Assembly (NCBI GenBank): GCA_965226825.1
Contig: CBDDED010000003.1
Span: 744,001-808,000, forward strand
DNA: 64,000 nt
From: Io17-Chloro-G2 sp965226825
Lineage (GTDB): Bacteria > Chloroflexota > Dehalococcoidia > Lucifugimonadales > UBA3495
Reading direction: 5' to 3'
Made by a program: the position numbers and the translations under genes. This document shows positions 17,258-25,953 of the stretch, piece by piece. The notes under the pieces are model-generated. The model made no database searches and was not told the DNA's origin. It worked only from the letters and a program-made list of their open reading frames with translations. The first letter of the stretch is position 1, and each line of letters opens with the position of its first letter.

Positions 17258-18253
17258 CTAACCTACAGCCAACCCTCGGACTTCCTGGGCTTTTTCAGGC
17301 ATCTGGTAGTTAGACCAAGTCGCGCCGTTGTCCAATGTGCCGTACACCTGACCATGACGGGTGAGGCAGAATATGTGCCCTGGGGCGTGCGGGTCCTCCC
17401 CAACCGCCATCATCGTGGAAGGGGCGTCGGAGCCGCTGTCCACACGCTCGAAGGTGCGGAACAGGTCCCGGCTGCGGTACAAAGCGCCCCGTTCGCTGCG
17501 GGCGGCGGCGCCCAACGAGACATAAAGTACACTTGGGTCCTGGGGCGCAACCGTCAGGTCGCGGGTGTAGGTGATTTCGGAAAACAGCCCCAAGTCGACG
17601 TGGGTCCACTCCTCGCCCCGATTGCGGCCGATGAATGGACCTACCCTGGTTGTGATGTACACGGTGTGTGGAGATGCAGCGGTGCACTGGATGCCGTGGA
17701 GGTCCAACGTTCCCTCGTGGGGCGCCAGTGACCCTGTGATTTCCTCCCAGCTTTCCCCGCCGTCGGAACTGCGGATGACTCCCGCAACCTCCAGGGCGGC
17801 GTAGACGTCGTTGGGGTCGCTGGGGTCCACGGTCATGGCAATCACCCGTGTGGGGAAGGACATGGCGCACTCATTGGAGCCCATGGTGGCGTTCATGTTC
17901 TGCCATGAATCTCCGCCGTTCAGGCTGCGGTGGATTTCTCCGGGCGCGGTCCCCAGGTACATGACGTTGGGGTCGCCGGGGCGGAAAGTGAAGGTCCAGA
18001 CGGGCGCTCCGGTCCTGGGGTAATCCAACCGTTCCCAATGGTTGCCCCGGTCGACGCTGCGATAGGGTCCATCCTGTGTGCCGGCGTAGACCACCTCGGG
18101 GTTCTCCGGATGGACCGCCAGCCCGGGAACGATTGGATTTTCGGGAAGACCCTGGGTCAACTCCTCCCACTCAGTGCTGCCGGGAGACAGGCGGTAGATG
18201 CCGGAATTTTCGGCGCTGGCGTAAACATAGGTGCCGTGAACGTCGCTGCTCAT
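17258..18253 (-). CDS. BNR/Asp-box repeat beta-propeller protein
   Basis: A 331-residue protein built of Asp-box repeats, as in sialidases, VPS10 domains and photosystem-assembly YCF48-like propellers. Examples are YRSVDRGNHWERL, HRSLNGGDSWQNM, IRSSDGGESWEEI, LYRSRDLFRTFERV and YGTLDNGATWSNY. Strand phrases such as NPEVVYAGTQDG alternate with them. No signal peptide is seen, so it may be cytoplasmic. The repeat count suggests six or seven blades. The ATG at 18253 is chosen over GTG 18262 because GAGGTG lies six bases upstream. No sialidase catalytic residues can be assigned, and function is unknown beyond binding or scaffolding. Confidence 0.8.
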   Translation of the reverse strand: MSSDVHGTYVYASAENSGIYRLSPGSTEWEELTQGLPENPIVPGLAVHPENPEVVYAGTQDGPYRSVDRGNHWERLDYPRTGAPVWTFTFRPGDPNVMYLGTAPGEIHRSLNGGDSWQNMNATMGSNECAMSFPTRVIAMTVDPSDPNDVYAALEVAGVIRSSDGGESWEEITGSLAPHEGTLDLHGIQCTAASPHTVYITTRVGPFIGRNRGEEWTHVDLGLFSEITYTRDLTVAPQDPSVLYVSLGAAARSERGALYRSRDLFRTFERVDSGSDAPSTMMAVGEDPHAPGHIFCLTRHGQVYGTLDNGATWSNYQMPEKAQEVRGLAVG

Positions 18254-18628
18254 ACTGATCACCTCTTGCCGGTTATTGGATCAGGGTTTCGGGGCCGGTA
18301 TCTTGTGGTGGGGCGTGATTGACATAACGGAAATGCCACTTTTTCCGGCCTCCCTGAGGGGTTTCTTCATCGTAACCGCGGCGTCTCCAGTTGTCACCCG
18401 GTTTTCCGGTTGTCACTCAGGTTTCTAGTAGTCAGTCAACAGTGTAATCAAAATGGCAAATGCGGTGAAGTTTAGTTCGGGCGTCCTGGGTGTCGCCTGG
18501 CGCAAATTACTATTCCAGAGATGACTGACTACTAGGCTTCAGATCGGAATCGGGGCCGGACCGGGGCCGGAACTTGGCAATCTCTGGCCCGTGGCGTCAA
18601 AGTTGTGGGTAGCGATGGAGTCGTCTGG
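18254..18628. other. Intergenic region with inverted repeat
   Basis: About 375 bp between purS (its stop at 18629, minus) and the propeller gene (minus). It holds the 14-bp inverted pair at 18425-18438/18522-18535 and presumably the propeller promoter. No gene seen. Confidence 0.5.
18425..18535. repeat. 111-bp element with perfect 14-bp inverted ends
   Basis: CTAGTAGTCAGTCA at 18425-18438 is exactly inverted at 18522-18535. A small MITE-like unit or a regulatory hairpin. It sits just downstream of purS in the purine cluster's direction. Confidence 0.65.
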
Positions 18629-18895
18629 CTATGGCCGGGTCGTTGGCGTGAACTGTTCCAAGTCGAACCGATATTCCTCAATGACCGGGTTTGCCAGCAG
18701 GTCGCGGCACATCCGGTCCACCAGGCCTGTTGCTACCGCCTGGTCTTCCTCATCAACTCTGACCTCCATGTATTTGCCCACTCGAACGTCGGCCACCGAG
18801 TTCAGTCCTAGGTTCCGCAACGCCCCCAAGACCGTGAGGCCCTGTGGGTCGTTAACCGTGGGCTTTAGCGTGACGTAAACCTTGGCCAGGTACAA
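18629..18895 (-). CDS. purS: Phosphoribosylformylglycinamidine synthase subunit PurS
   Basis: An 88-residue protein with the PurS pattern: AKVYVTLKPTVNDPQGLTVL at the start, LGLNSVADVRVGKYMEVRV in the middle, and LLANPVIEEYRFDLEQF at the end. PurS dimerises and links PurQ (glutaminase) with the small PurL in the fourth step of IMP synthesis, which makes FGAM from FGAR. The start is TTG 18895, with GGAGG four bases upstream. It is the last gene of the minus-strand purine cluster, 100 bp after the DUF3105 gene. purQ and purL, which normally follow, are not in this window. A small inverted-repeat element and the propeller gene lie there instead. Confidence 0.9.
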   Translation of the reverse strand: MYLAKVYVTLKPTVNDPQGLTVLGALRNLGLNSVADVRVGKYMEVRVDEEDQAVATGLVDRMCRDLLANPVIEEYRFDLEQFTPTTRP

Positions 18896-18995
18896 TTAAC
18901 CTCCAGGGACCTCCAGGAATTGGTGTGAGGGTATTCTCGGGGCTTCCAGTTCCACGGACTTCTATGGCCGCAGAACCATTTTCGGGTCTACGTCC

Positions 18996-19664
18996 CTACT
19001 GCATGCTACCGCCGCGGCAGGGGATCTTTTCCGGCCCCAGGTTCCCGGCATAGGCTTCGAAAAATCGTTCGATCCGGTCCGCGTCTACGCCGTCCATGGT
19101 GTCCAACACCTGCCAAGCGGCCACTGCCACCTGGCCCGACGGCAGCTTGTCGTAATATCGAGCCACACCCCAAAGCTGGGCCAGTCCGATATCATCGAAC
19201 GTTTCCTTGAGCTCTTCTATTGCATCGTTATCGGTCAGGTTATAGCTGATTACGATGGTCCCATGCTCCAGGTTATGGACCACCCTTTCATCCGGCAAAC
19301 CCTGTTCATAAAACCCGCAAGGGGCCTCCTCCCCGGGAGGCCAATGATCGCCGGAAGTGGGAGGGAAGGATGTGTAAACCACCGGTTGACCGAAAGGAAC
19401 GTGTTCCTTGCTGACTTCGGGTTGGAACACGCCGAGTCCCTCTTCGTATTCAGTCCGATCTCCGATTTGGGCATCGGGGCCTCCGAAGTTAATGCTACCC
19501 ACCGCGAACCCGGCTATGACCAGAACCGCGATGACAACCGAGGCCGCCAGGTACCAGTAGTTGGTCTTTCTGGCCCTGGGCCTGGTTATGGCTAAATCTC
19601 CGGAATTCCGGGATCCGGGCCCGACGCGACGGCCCCGCCGGCGCCGGTTTTTAGACTCGGGCAA
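18996..19664 (-). CDS. DUF3105 membrane-anchored protein
   Basis: A 222-residue protein with a basic N-terminus (about 32 residues, arginine-rich), one transmembrane helix (YWYLAASVVIAVLVIAGFAV, residues about 37-56) and an outward domain. The DUF3105 signature is clear: TSFPPTSGDHWP, CGFYEQGLPDERVVHNLEHG, then IVISYN. Paired histidines and the conserved Cys suggest metal or ligand binding, but no function is established. The start is TTG 19664, with GGAGG eight bases upstream. It sits between purC and purS. The position may be incidental, or it may simply share the operon's transcript. Confidence 0.85.
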   Translation of the reverse strand: MPESKNRRRRGRRVGPGSRNSGDLAITRPRARKTNYWYLAASVVIAVLVIAGFAVGSINFGGPDAQIGDRTEYEEGLGVFQPEVSKEHVPFGQPVVYTSFPPTSGDHWPPGEEAPCGFYEQGLPDERVVHNLEHGTIVISYNLTDNDAIEELKETFDDIGLAQLWGVARYYDKLPSGQVAVAAWQVLDTMDGVDADRIERFFEAYAGNLGPEKIPCRGGSMQ

Positions 19665-19758
19665 AGATTATTCCTCCAGATTTAATGTTTGGCCTGGAAG
19701 TCCCTGGGGGTCTTCCACCAAGTTGAATCAGACTTCCTGTGTCCGACTCCGGACCGGC

Positions 19759-20652
19759 TCAGGTCAGGGTATCACCGGTCAGCATTCGGAACGCTTCCAA
19801 GTATCTCTGCGAAGTGGCGGAGACGATGTCGTCGGGAAGATTTGGTATCGGCGGCTCCTGGTTCCATCCCTGGGATGTAAGCCAATCGCGGACAAACTGC
19901 TTGTCGAAGCTCGGCTGAGACTGGCCGGGCTGGTACCCTTGGCAGTCCCAAAATCTACTGGAGTCCGGGGTAAGCAATTCGTCGATGAGATAGAGTTGGC
20001 CGTCTACCATGCCGAACTCCATCTTGGTGTCCGCCAGGATTATCCCGCGCTCCAGGGCAAAATCCCGGGCGAACGCGTATACGCTTTTGCTGACCTGTTC
20101 CAGTTGGCCGGCCAGGTCGGCGCCCACCATTTCCAACATTTCCTGGTCCGACATGTTCATGTCGTGGCCTTCTTCAGCCTTGGTGGTTGGCGTGAACAAC
20201 GGTTCGGGGAAGGGGTCTCCTTCCACAAGGCCCGCTGGCATTGGCTTGCCGGAAACGGTCCCTTCCCGGCGGTATTCGGACCAGGCAGAACCGGTGATAT
20301 AGCCTCGCACGATACACTCCATGTCAATCCGCTCGGCCTGCCTCACCACCATGGCCTGCCGCTCACCTCCGGAGGGTAGAGCGCCGATGAGTTCCATTCC
20401 TTCTGGGTCGCCTTCCCAGGCGTCGGCCAAGGCAACCAGGTGGTTGGGGACCAGGTGTTTGGTTTGCTCGAACCAGAAGGCGGAGAGTCGGTTGAGAACC
20501 AACCCCTTACTCGGTATGGCGGAAGGAAGCACCAGGTCGAAAGCGGAGATCCGGTCGGTGGATATCATCAACAACAGGCCTTCGCCCAACTTGTAGGTAT
20601 CCCTGACTTTTCCACGGTGCAAAAGATTAGGAAGCTGGGTCTCAATCAGCAT
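19759..20652 (-). CDS. purC: Phosphoribosylaminoimidazole-succinocarboxamide synthase
   Basis: A 297-residue SAICAR synthetase that joins CAIR and aspartate using ATP. Visible signatures are LLHRGKVRDTYKLGEGLLLM (ATP-binding hairpin), STDRISAFDLVLPSAIPSKG, the ECIVRGYITGSAWSEY motif, and TKMEFGMVDGQLYLIDELLTPDSSRFW. The length matches the long PurC form seen in fungi and many bacteria (about 300). I place the start at ATG 20652, where AAGGAG lies six bases upstream. The ATG at 20667 would contain that ribosome site inside the gene. It lies between purB and the DUF3105 gene in the minus-strand purine cluster. Confidence 0.95.
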   Translation of the reverse strand: MLIETQLPNLLHRGKVRDTYKLGEGLLLMISTDRISAFDLVLPSAIPSKGLVLNRLSAFWFEQTKHLVPNHLVALADAWEGDPEGMELIGALPSGGERQAMVVRQAERIDMECIVRGYITGSAWSEYRREGTVSGKPMPAGLVEGDPFPEPLFTPTTKAEEGHDMNMSDQEMLEMVGADLAGQLEQVSKSVYAFARDFALERGIILADTKMEFGMVDGQLYLIDELLTPDSSRFWDCQGYQPGQSQPSFDKQFVRDWLTSQGWNQEPPIPNLPDDIVSATSQRYLEAFRMLTGDTLT

Positions 20653-20730
20653 CACAAACTCCTTCATCCACTTCCATTCGTTTGAATACGATTTGGGTAG
20701 CCGGCGAGTTGGGTATCGGGAGCGCAGGCA

Positions 20731-22086
20731 TTAGTCCGCGCTTACAACCGTCGACCCGGCCCGGTCGGCCGTCTTTGCGGTTGGAGACGACGCCGGGAGC
20801 AAGCCGACTCGTTGGAAAGTATAGTCGACGTGTTGGACGTAGTACCCGTAGTCGAAGATGTCGTCCATTTCCTGTTCCGCGAGGCAGGCCGCGGCGTCCG
20901 GGTCCGCCTTGATCAATCCGGGAAAGTCATGTCCCTGGTCCCAACTGGCAGCGGCGTTGCGCTGCACCACTTTGTAGGCATCCTCTCGGGACATTCCTTT
21001 GTCCACCAGCGCCAGAAGCACCCGCTGGCTGAACACCAGGCCACGGCTGCTCTCAATATTCGCCCACATCCGTTCCGGGAACACCCTGAGGTCTTTCACG
21101 ATCCGGGTGAAAATGCTCAGGATGTAGTCCAAGGCCAGGCAGGCGTCCGGGAGGATGATGCGCTCGGCCGAGGAGTGGCTGATGTCTCGCTCTCCCCAAA
21201 GGGCGACGTTTTCCAAAGCGGTGACGCTATGACCACGGATCAGCCTGGCCAGACCGCAGATGCGTTCGGAAAGCTCCGGGTTGCGCTTGTGAGGCATCGA
21301 CGATGAGCCGGTCTGGCCCTGGCCGAATGGCTCCTCCACCTCATGAACTTCGGTCCGCTGCAGGCCCCGTATCTCCGTAGCGAATTTTTCCAGGGACGCG
21401 GCAATGAGGGCCATAATCAATACCAAGTGCGCGTGGCGGTCCCGTTGAACCACCTGGTTGGAAACCGGGGCCACCGCCAGGTTGAGTTGCCCGCAGACCC
21501 GCTCCTCCACCCAGGGCGGAACGGTGGCATGGGTCCCTACAGCTCCGGAGATCTTACCCACGCGCACGCTTTCCAGTGCTTCCACCAGCCTGGCGCGTTG
21601 GCGGCGCATCTCGTCCCACCACAGGGCCAATTTCAGCCCAAATGTGGTCGGCTCGGCGTGGACTCCGTGGGTCCTGCCCATCATCAAAGTGTCTTTTTGG
21701 GCTAACGCCTGGCGCTTCAGGGCTTCCAGGGCCTCGTCCATATCCTGAAGAAGCAGTTCGCCGGCCTCTCCCAACTGCAACGCCAGCGCGGTGTCCAGCA
21801 TATCCGAGGAAGTCAGGCCCAGGTGCAACCAACGGCCCTCCGCGCCCAATTGTTCAGTAACTGAGCTAAGGAAGGCGGTGACGTCGTGACGGGTGGTCTC
21901 GAAGATTTCCATCATACGCTGGTGGTTGTACTGAGAATTACGCAGCAGGGCCATGTCCTCGGATGGAATCACGCCGTCTTCCGTCCAGGCCTCGCAGGCC
22001 GCCAACTCTACGTCCAGCCATTTGCGGTACTTGTTTTCGTCCGACCAGACCTGCTTCATGGCTGGCCGGGAATATCTTTCAATCAC
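20731..22086 (-). CDS. purB: Adenylosuccinate lyase
   Basis: A 451-residue member of the fumarase/aspartase superfamily, acting twice in purine synthesis (SAICAR to AICAR, and adenylosuccinate to AMP). The signature loop GSSSMPHKRNP lies near residue 261. The substrate-binding TSSDMLDTALALQL is near residue 95, and the general-acid His region is MMGRTHGVHAEPTTFG near residue 137. The start is GTG 22086, with GGAGGGA seven bases upstream. It is 100 bp downstream of the HAD phosphatase gene and 78 bp upstream of purC. Length and motifs are those of the bacterial type. Confidence 0.95.
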   Translation of the reverse strand: MIERYSRPAMKQVWSDENKYRKWLDVELAACEAWTEDGVIPSEDMALLRNSQYNHQRMMEIFETTRHDVTAFLSSVTEQLGAEGRWLHLGLTSSDMLDTALALQLGEAGELLLQDMDEALEALKRQALAQKDTLMMGRTHGVHAEPTTFGLKLALWWDEMRRQRARLVEALESVRVGKISGAVGTHATVPPWVEERVCGQLNLAVAPVSNQVVQRDRHAHLVLIMALIAASLEKFATEIRGLQRTEVHEVEEPFGQGQTGSSSMPHKRNPELSERICGLARLIRGHSVTALENVALWGERDISHSSAERIILPDACLALDYILSIFTRIVKDLRVFPERMWANIESSRGLVFSQRVLLALVDKGMSREDAYKVVQRNAAASWDQGHDFPGLIKADPDAAACLAEQEMDDIFDYGYYVQHVDYTFQRVGLLPASSPTAKTADRAGSTVVSAD

Positions 22087-22186
22087 TCAGGTCCCTCCGG
22101 GACGGCTTCCTGCGCCTTGCCCGCAACGGAAGCTGACGCCAATGCAAAGTCATTGTGGAGATACGAATGGGGCGCAATTATATAGC

Positions 22187-22900
22187 CTAATGGGAATGGG
22201 TTTTGCGGGAGTAAAGCTCCACGGCCTGGAGCATACCCTGGAAATCATCAAAATCCTGAAAGGGGATTTGCCTTTCCCGACACTGTTGGGCCAAGGTGCG
22301 GTGGGCGAAAACCACGTCAGCCCTTTCCGCCGCCTCCAGGTCTGAAGCGCCGTCCCCGGCGTAGAACACATAGTTGCCCTGATTCCGAAACCGGTCGACC
22401 AGCACGCCCTTGGAATTGCCCAGGTCTTCACGCCCCGGATAGGGGAAATTGTATATGTAGGAGAGTCCCTCAGCGGAGAACACGGTGTTCACGGCGTAAA
22501 CCGGTACATGGGACAACCCTTCTTTGTCCAGCAGGGCTTGGATATAGAAGTCCAAACCCTGGCTAACAATGGCGAGCGGAATATCTCGTTGTTGGCAAAA
22601 TCCGCAAAGCTCATGGAAGTAAGGGCGGAAATTAGCCTTCTCCATCACGTAGTCCCGCATGGATGCCCGGTCTGCGCTGATGTGTCTGAAGGTGATTTCC
22701 TGGTACTCCTTCAGCGTCAACTGCCCTTCCCGAAAGCGGTTCCGCACGTCCCGCCAGCTATCGTGCCCAAACCGCTCCAATAGCAACTCGGCCACATTCT
22801 GTTCCGCGGCGGTGTCGTCGAAGTCGGATAGGACTGCCGGTGACAGAAGGCCTTCCGGCCGTTCCGCGCTAGGGGTTCTGAAGCTGTTGCCGGTACTCAT
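22187..22900 (-). CDS. HAD-family phosphatase, MtnX/SerB-like
   Basis: A 237-residue haloacid-dehalogenase phosphatase. Motif I is VLSDFDDTAA (nucleophile Asp and acid Asp), motif II is IVSQGLDFYI, and motif III/IV is YAGDGASDLEAAERADVVFA. The cap-forming region SWRDVRNRFREGQLTLKEYQ resembles the MtnX phosphatases of methionine salvage and phosphoserine phosphatase. The exact substrate is open. It overlaps the 3' end of purE by 32 bp, so the two are translationally coupled. It may remove phosphate from a nucleotide-pathway intermediate, but that is a guess from position only. Confidence 0.82.
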   Translation of the reverse strand: MSTGNSFRTPSAERPEGLLSPAVLSDFDDTAAEQNVAELLLERFGHDSWRDVRNRFREGQLTLKEYQEITFRHISADRASMRDYVMEKANFRPYFHELCGFCQQRDIPLAIVSQGLDFYIQALLDKEGLSHVPVYAVNTVFSAEGLSYIYNFPYPGREDLGNSKGVLVDRFRNQGNYVFYAGDGASDLEAAERADVVFAHRTLAQQCRERQIPFQDFDDFQGMLQAVELYSRKTHSH

Positions 22901-23327
22901 GGTAGGCCTTTTCGATGGGTTCGTATTTCAACCCCAGGATTTCCGCCGCGAAAAACGCGGCGTTACGCGCCCCCCAGGCTCCAATGGCCATACAGGCGAC
23001 CGGTATGCCCGGCGGCATCTGGGCCGTGGCCAGCAAAGCGTCCATTCCCTTCAACTCGCTGGAGGCGAGCGGCACACCGATAACCGGCAGAGTGGTCCAC
23101 GAAGCCAGAACCCCACCCAACGCGGCGGACCCGCCGGCTGCCGAAATCAGGACCTCAATGCCCCGTTCCTTGGCCTGCTGGGCGTATTCCTGGACCTTTT
23201 GGGGGGTTCGGTGCGCGGACATCACGCGGACTTCATAGTCGATGCCAAGTTGTTCCAGCACGTTCACGGTTTCCTGGACTACGGGTTCATCGGAAGCGCT
23301 GCCCATGACAACACCCACTAACGGCAA
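22869..23327 (-). CDS. purE: N5-carboxyaminoimidazole ribonucleotide mutase
   Basis: A 152-residue class I PurE, converting N5-CAIR to CAIR. The opening VGVVMGSASDEPVVQETVNVL and the MSAHRTPQKV motif with its active-site His are diagnostic, as are AAGGSAALGGVLAS and PVIGVPL. The start TTG 23327 has GGAGG about nine bases upstream. No purK is visible beside it, so the ATP-dependent partner must lie elsewhere, unless carboxylation proceeds another way. Its 3' end overlaps the HAD phosphatase gene. Confidence 0.95.
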   Translation of the reverse strand: MPLVGVVMGSASDEPVVQETVNVLEQLGIDYEVRVMSAHRTPQKVQEYAQQAKERGIEVLISAAGGSAALGGVLASWTTLPVIGVPLASSELKGMDALLATAQMPPGIPVACMAIGAWGARNAAFFAAEILGLKYEPIEKAYHEYRQQLQNP

Positions 23328-23367
23328 AGCAGTACCCTCCTTATTTGCGGCGACCGTATTCTCAAAC

Positions 23368-23832
23368 TCACAGGTTCAACTCGTCCCGGAAACCTTCAAT
23401 CAATGCTTGTTCCAGAGCTTCCCTTTCGGTACGAATATCCACGCCGTTGACCTGCAGGTAGATGCCGTCGTCGCTTATTCCAAGGTCAACAGCCAACTCC
23501 AACTCCCCGCCCTCTTCCCAGGTCAAGATGTCGGTTATGACGTCGGCCTCCACTTCAACTTCCTCTTCGAGCATTGACTCCGGGTCATCGGAAATGTCCT
23601 GCTCGGGAATTGGTTCCCAGGACACGGTGTGTTCCAATTCGCCGCGACCTTCCAGCAAGACGTCGTTCATCTCTTTGACGAGGTTTGCAATCCCCAGATC
23701 CTGAGCCATCCGGGACAATTGGTCCCTTTGGCGTTGAAGCTCAACTTGATCGGCTTCGTACTGCCGTTGGCGTTGGGCTCGAACACCAGCCAACTCCCCC
23801 CGCAGTTGCACTAGAACGTCTCGCCAGGCCAT
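23368..23832 (-). CDS. Conserved-looking hypothetical with coiled coil, in purine cluster
   Basis: A 154-residue soluble acidic protein that I do not recognise. Residues about 8-45 (QLRGELAGVRAQRQRQYEAD followed by QVELQRQRDQLSRMAQDLG) are a charged coiled coil. The middle is very acidic (ESMLEEEVEVEADVI), and the C-terminal half reads like a small alpha/beta domain (YLQVNGVDIRTEREALEQAL). GGGAGG lies five bases before the ATG. It lies 40 bp upstream of purE in the same direction, so it should be in the same transcript. Confidence 0.65.
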   Translation of the reverse strand: MAWRDVLVQLRGELAGVRAQRQRQYEADQVELQRQRDQLSRMAQDLGIANLVKEMNDVLLEGRGELEHTVSWEPIPEQDISDDPESMLEEEVEVEADVITDILTWEEGGELELAVDLGISDDGIYLQVNGVDIRTEREALEQALIEGFRDELNL

Positions 23833-23912
23833 CGTGTCCTCCCGGGTGGCAGCCGACGGGCCGCCAGGGTGTTTAAGAATATCGGGGCGTCGTCCCGCAA
23901 CCCTGCTGGTGG

Positions 23913-24533
23913 TTAACCAGATACGGGGCTGTCATCGCCCCGCCCCGATTTGGTTTTCCGGGCCGCCACGGCGAAACAGAGTTCATCCAACGCTCTGAAG
24001 TCCGGCAGTCCCAACCGGAACCGGGCCTGGGCGAGTCCTTCCAGCACATCCAGGTAGCGAATTCCCATAGGACCCGTTTTCATACCCCGGCTGAGGGTTC
24101 CCAAGCGGCGCAGCGTTCCCTCCGCGTAAGAATTCCAGACGGCGAGAAGGCCGGGTTGCTGCAAGCACAGGACGTATGAAACGAACTCCTTGCCCGCCCC
24201 TTCCAGTTTGAATCCTCCCCCATCGGCGGCGCATTCCTCAAACCGCCCTTCCAGCTTGACCGTGTCGTAGAGCAAAAAGTCCAAAGATTCCCGGATGTCT
24301 TCTATGGGGTTGGTTTTGAACTCTCCGGCCCGTCCTCCTCCGGCAGCCCGGTGCAGGGTCAGAGCCTGGTCCATGGAAAGATTGGCAAGGTTTTCCTGTT
24401 TCAGCCATTCAGAGAACTCATCGGACCGGGCCCACCGGCGTTCCCGGTGCTTGGCCAAGCGACCGTCACCCCGAGTCCGCTGGTATTCCTCTATGGTGTT
24501 CAGCCAGTTGGAGTTGGCCGACCCGGCGCCCAT
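23913..24533 (-). CDS. Hypothetical protein overlapping purD
   Basis: A 206-residue protein without recognised domains. Charged helices dominate (LNTIEEYQRTRGDGRLAKHR, WARSDEFSEWLKQ), with a hydrophobic middle (EFVSYVLCLQQPGLLAVWNS). It begins at ATG 24533, inside the last 34 bases of purD. Coupling with purD is therefore likely, and the gene is real on frame and position. The text SYAEGTLRRLG and YLDVLEGLAQARFRLGLPD suggests an all-alpha fold. No function can be assigned. Confidence 0.65.
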   Translation of the reverse strand: MGAGSANSNWLNTIEEYQRTRGDGRLAKHRERRWARSDEFSEWLKQENLANLSMDQALTLHRAAGGGRAGEFKTNPIEDIRESLDFLLYDTVKLEGRFEECAADGGGFKLEGAGKEFVSYVLCLQQPGLLAVWNSYAEGTLRRLGTLSRGMKTGPMGIRYLDVLEGLAQARFRLGLPDFRALDELCFAVAARKTKSGRGDDSPVSG

Positions 24534-25813
24534 GCCCTCTCCCCAGCCTCCAGGTCACCTATGTCCCGGCGATAGGAGGCTCCCTGGAAACGTATTCGGC
24601 TCAATCTATCATAGGCCCTGACCCGCGCTTGTGCCAAGGAATCACCCCGGCCCACCACGGTAACCACCCTTCCGCCTGAGGTAACCACGCGCTCTTCCCC
24701 GTCACCGGGGCCGAGCCGCGTACCGGCGTGAAACACCAGGGTGTCCGGCGATTCCAGATCAAGGCCCGAAACCTCGAACCCCGTATCGTAGCTGCCGGGA
24801 TAACCGCCGGAAGCCATCACCACTCCCGCGTGGCATTGATCGCTCCACCGCACCGGGACGCTGGCAAGGTTGCCCTGGGAGCACGCCATAAAAACGTCCA
24901 GGGGGTCGGTCACAAGAGTAGGAAGTATCACCTGTGCCTCGGGGTCGCCCAAACGGCAATTGAATTCCAGCACTTTGGGGCCGTCCAAAGTTAACATAAC
25001 CCCGGCGTACAGAATACCCTGATAAGGCGTTCCCCTTCGGGCCATGGTCCGGATTACAGGGACCATGATGGTCTCTTCAATTTGCTGAGACAGGTCCGCG
25101 CTCCAGAAATCCGGCGGTGTAAAGGCGCCCATACCGCCCGTGTTGGGACCCTGGTCGCCGTCGTTCAACCTTTTGTGGTCGCAGGCCGCAACCTGGGTCG
25201 ACACGGTATACCCGTCGGTGAACGCGAAAACACTGACTTCGGGACCAGTCAGCATTTCCTCGATCACCACTGTTTTTCCCGCGGAGCCGAACAGTTCGCC
25301 GGTCATGCAGTCGCGGACCGCCGCCGCTGCCTCTTCGGGGGAGTTGCAAAGACTGACACCCTTTCCTGCAGCCAACCCATCGGCCTTGACCACCCACGGC
25401 TGCCGGCGCTTTTCCAGGAAGGATATAGCTGACGCCTCATCGTTGAATACGTGAAACTCCGGGCACGGCACCCCTGCGTCGCGCATAACTTCCAAGGCAA
25501 AAGCCTTGCTGGCCTCGATCTGGGCGGCGGCCTTGGTTGGGCCTAAAGCCGGTATTCCCAACTGGCTCAGGCGGTCAACCAGTCCCAGGGCAAGGGGGAT
25601 TTCCGGCCCTACAACTACCAGGTCAATGGACAGCGACCGGGCGGTGGAGACTATTGCTTCTACGTCTTCGGGATTTACGTCCACGTTGGACGCAATGCGC
25701 CCGGTGCCGGCGTTTCCGCCGGCAACCCATAGCCGGGTCAACCGGGGGCTCTGGTTGATGCGCCAAGCCAGGGCGTGCTCCCGGGCTCCCGAGCCGACGA
25801 TCAGCACTTTCAC
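24500..25813 (-). CDS. purD: Phosphoribosylamine-glycine ligase
   Basis: A 437-residue GAR synthetase, the second step of purine synthesis, with an ATP-grasp fold. It begins KVLIVGSGAREHALAWRI, the standard PurD opening. Next come VVGPEIPLALGLVDRL, the ATP-grasp stretch WVVKADGLAAGKGVSLC, and GPEVSVFAFTDG. HKRLNDGDQGPNTGGMGAF is the signature, followed by EFNCRLGDPEAQVILP. The C-terminal domain ends with RVVTVVGRGDSLAQAR. The start is GTG 25813 with only a weak ribosome site. It follows guaA by 140 bp in the minus direction. Confidence 0.96.
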   Translation of the reverse strand: MKVLIVGSGAREHALAWRINQSPRLTRLWVAGGNAGTGRIASNVDVNPEDVEAIVSTARSLSIDLVVVGPEIPLALGLVDRLSQLGIPALGPTKAAAQIEASKAFALEVMRDAGVPCPEFHVFNDEASAISFLEKRRQPWVVKADGLAAGKGVSLCNSPEEAAAAVRDCMTGELFGSAGKTVVIEEMLTGPEVSVFAFTDGYTVSTQVAACDHKRLNDGDQGPNTGGMGAFTPPDFWSADLSQQIEETIMVPVIRTMARRGTPYQGILYAGVMLTLDGPKVLEFNCRLGDPEAQVILPTLVTDPLDVFMACSQGNLASVPVRWSDQCHAGVVMASGGYPGSYDTGFEVSGLDLESPDTLVFHAGTRLGPGDGEERVVTSGGRVVTVVGRGDSLAQARVRAYDRLSRIRFQGASYRRDIGDLEAGERAWAPGRPTPTG

Positions 25814-25953
25814 GGCAGCGCGCTCTTTGGCCGGTTATGCATTAAAGCGGAATCGGCCTGCTGGAATAATGCTGGATAGAGCTTCGATACAAGACATGAT
25901 GCGGGGCAAAGGGAGCGCAATTTCCAGGGAAAACCCTTACTCCCACTCGACCT

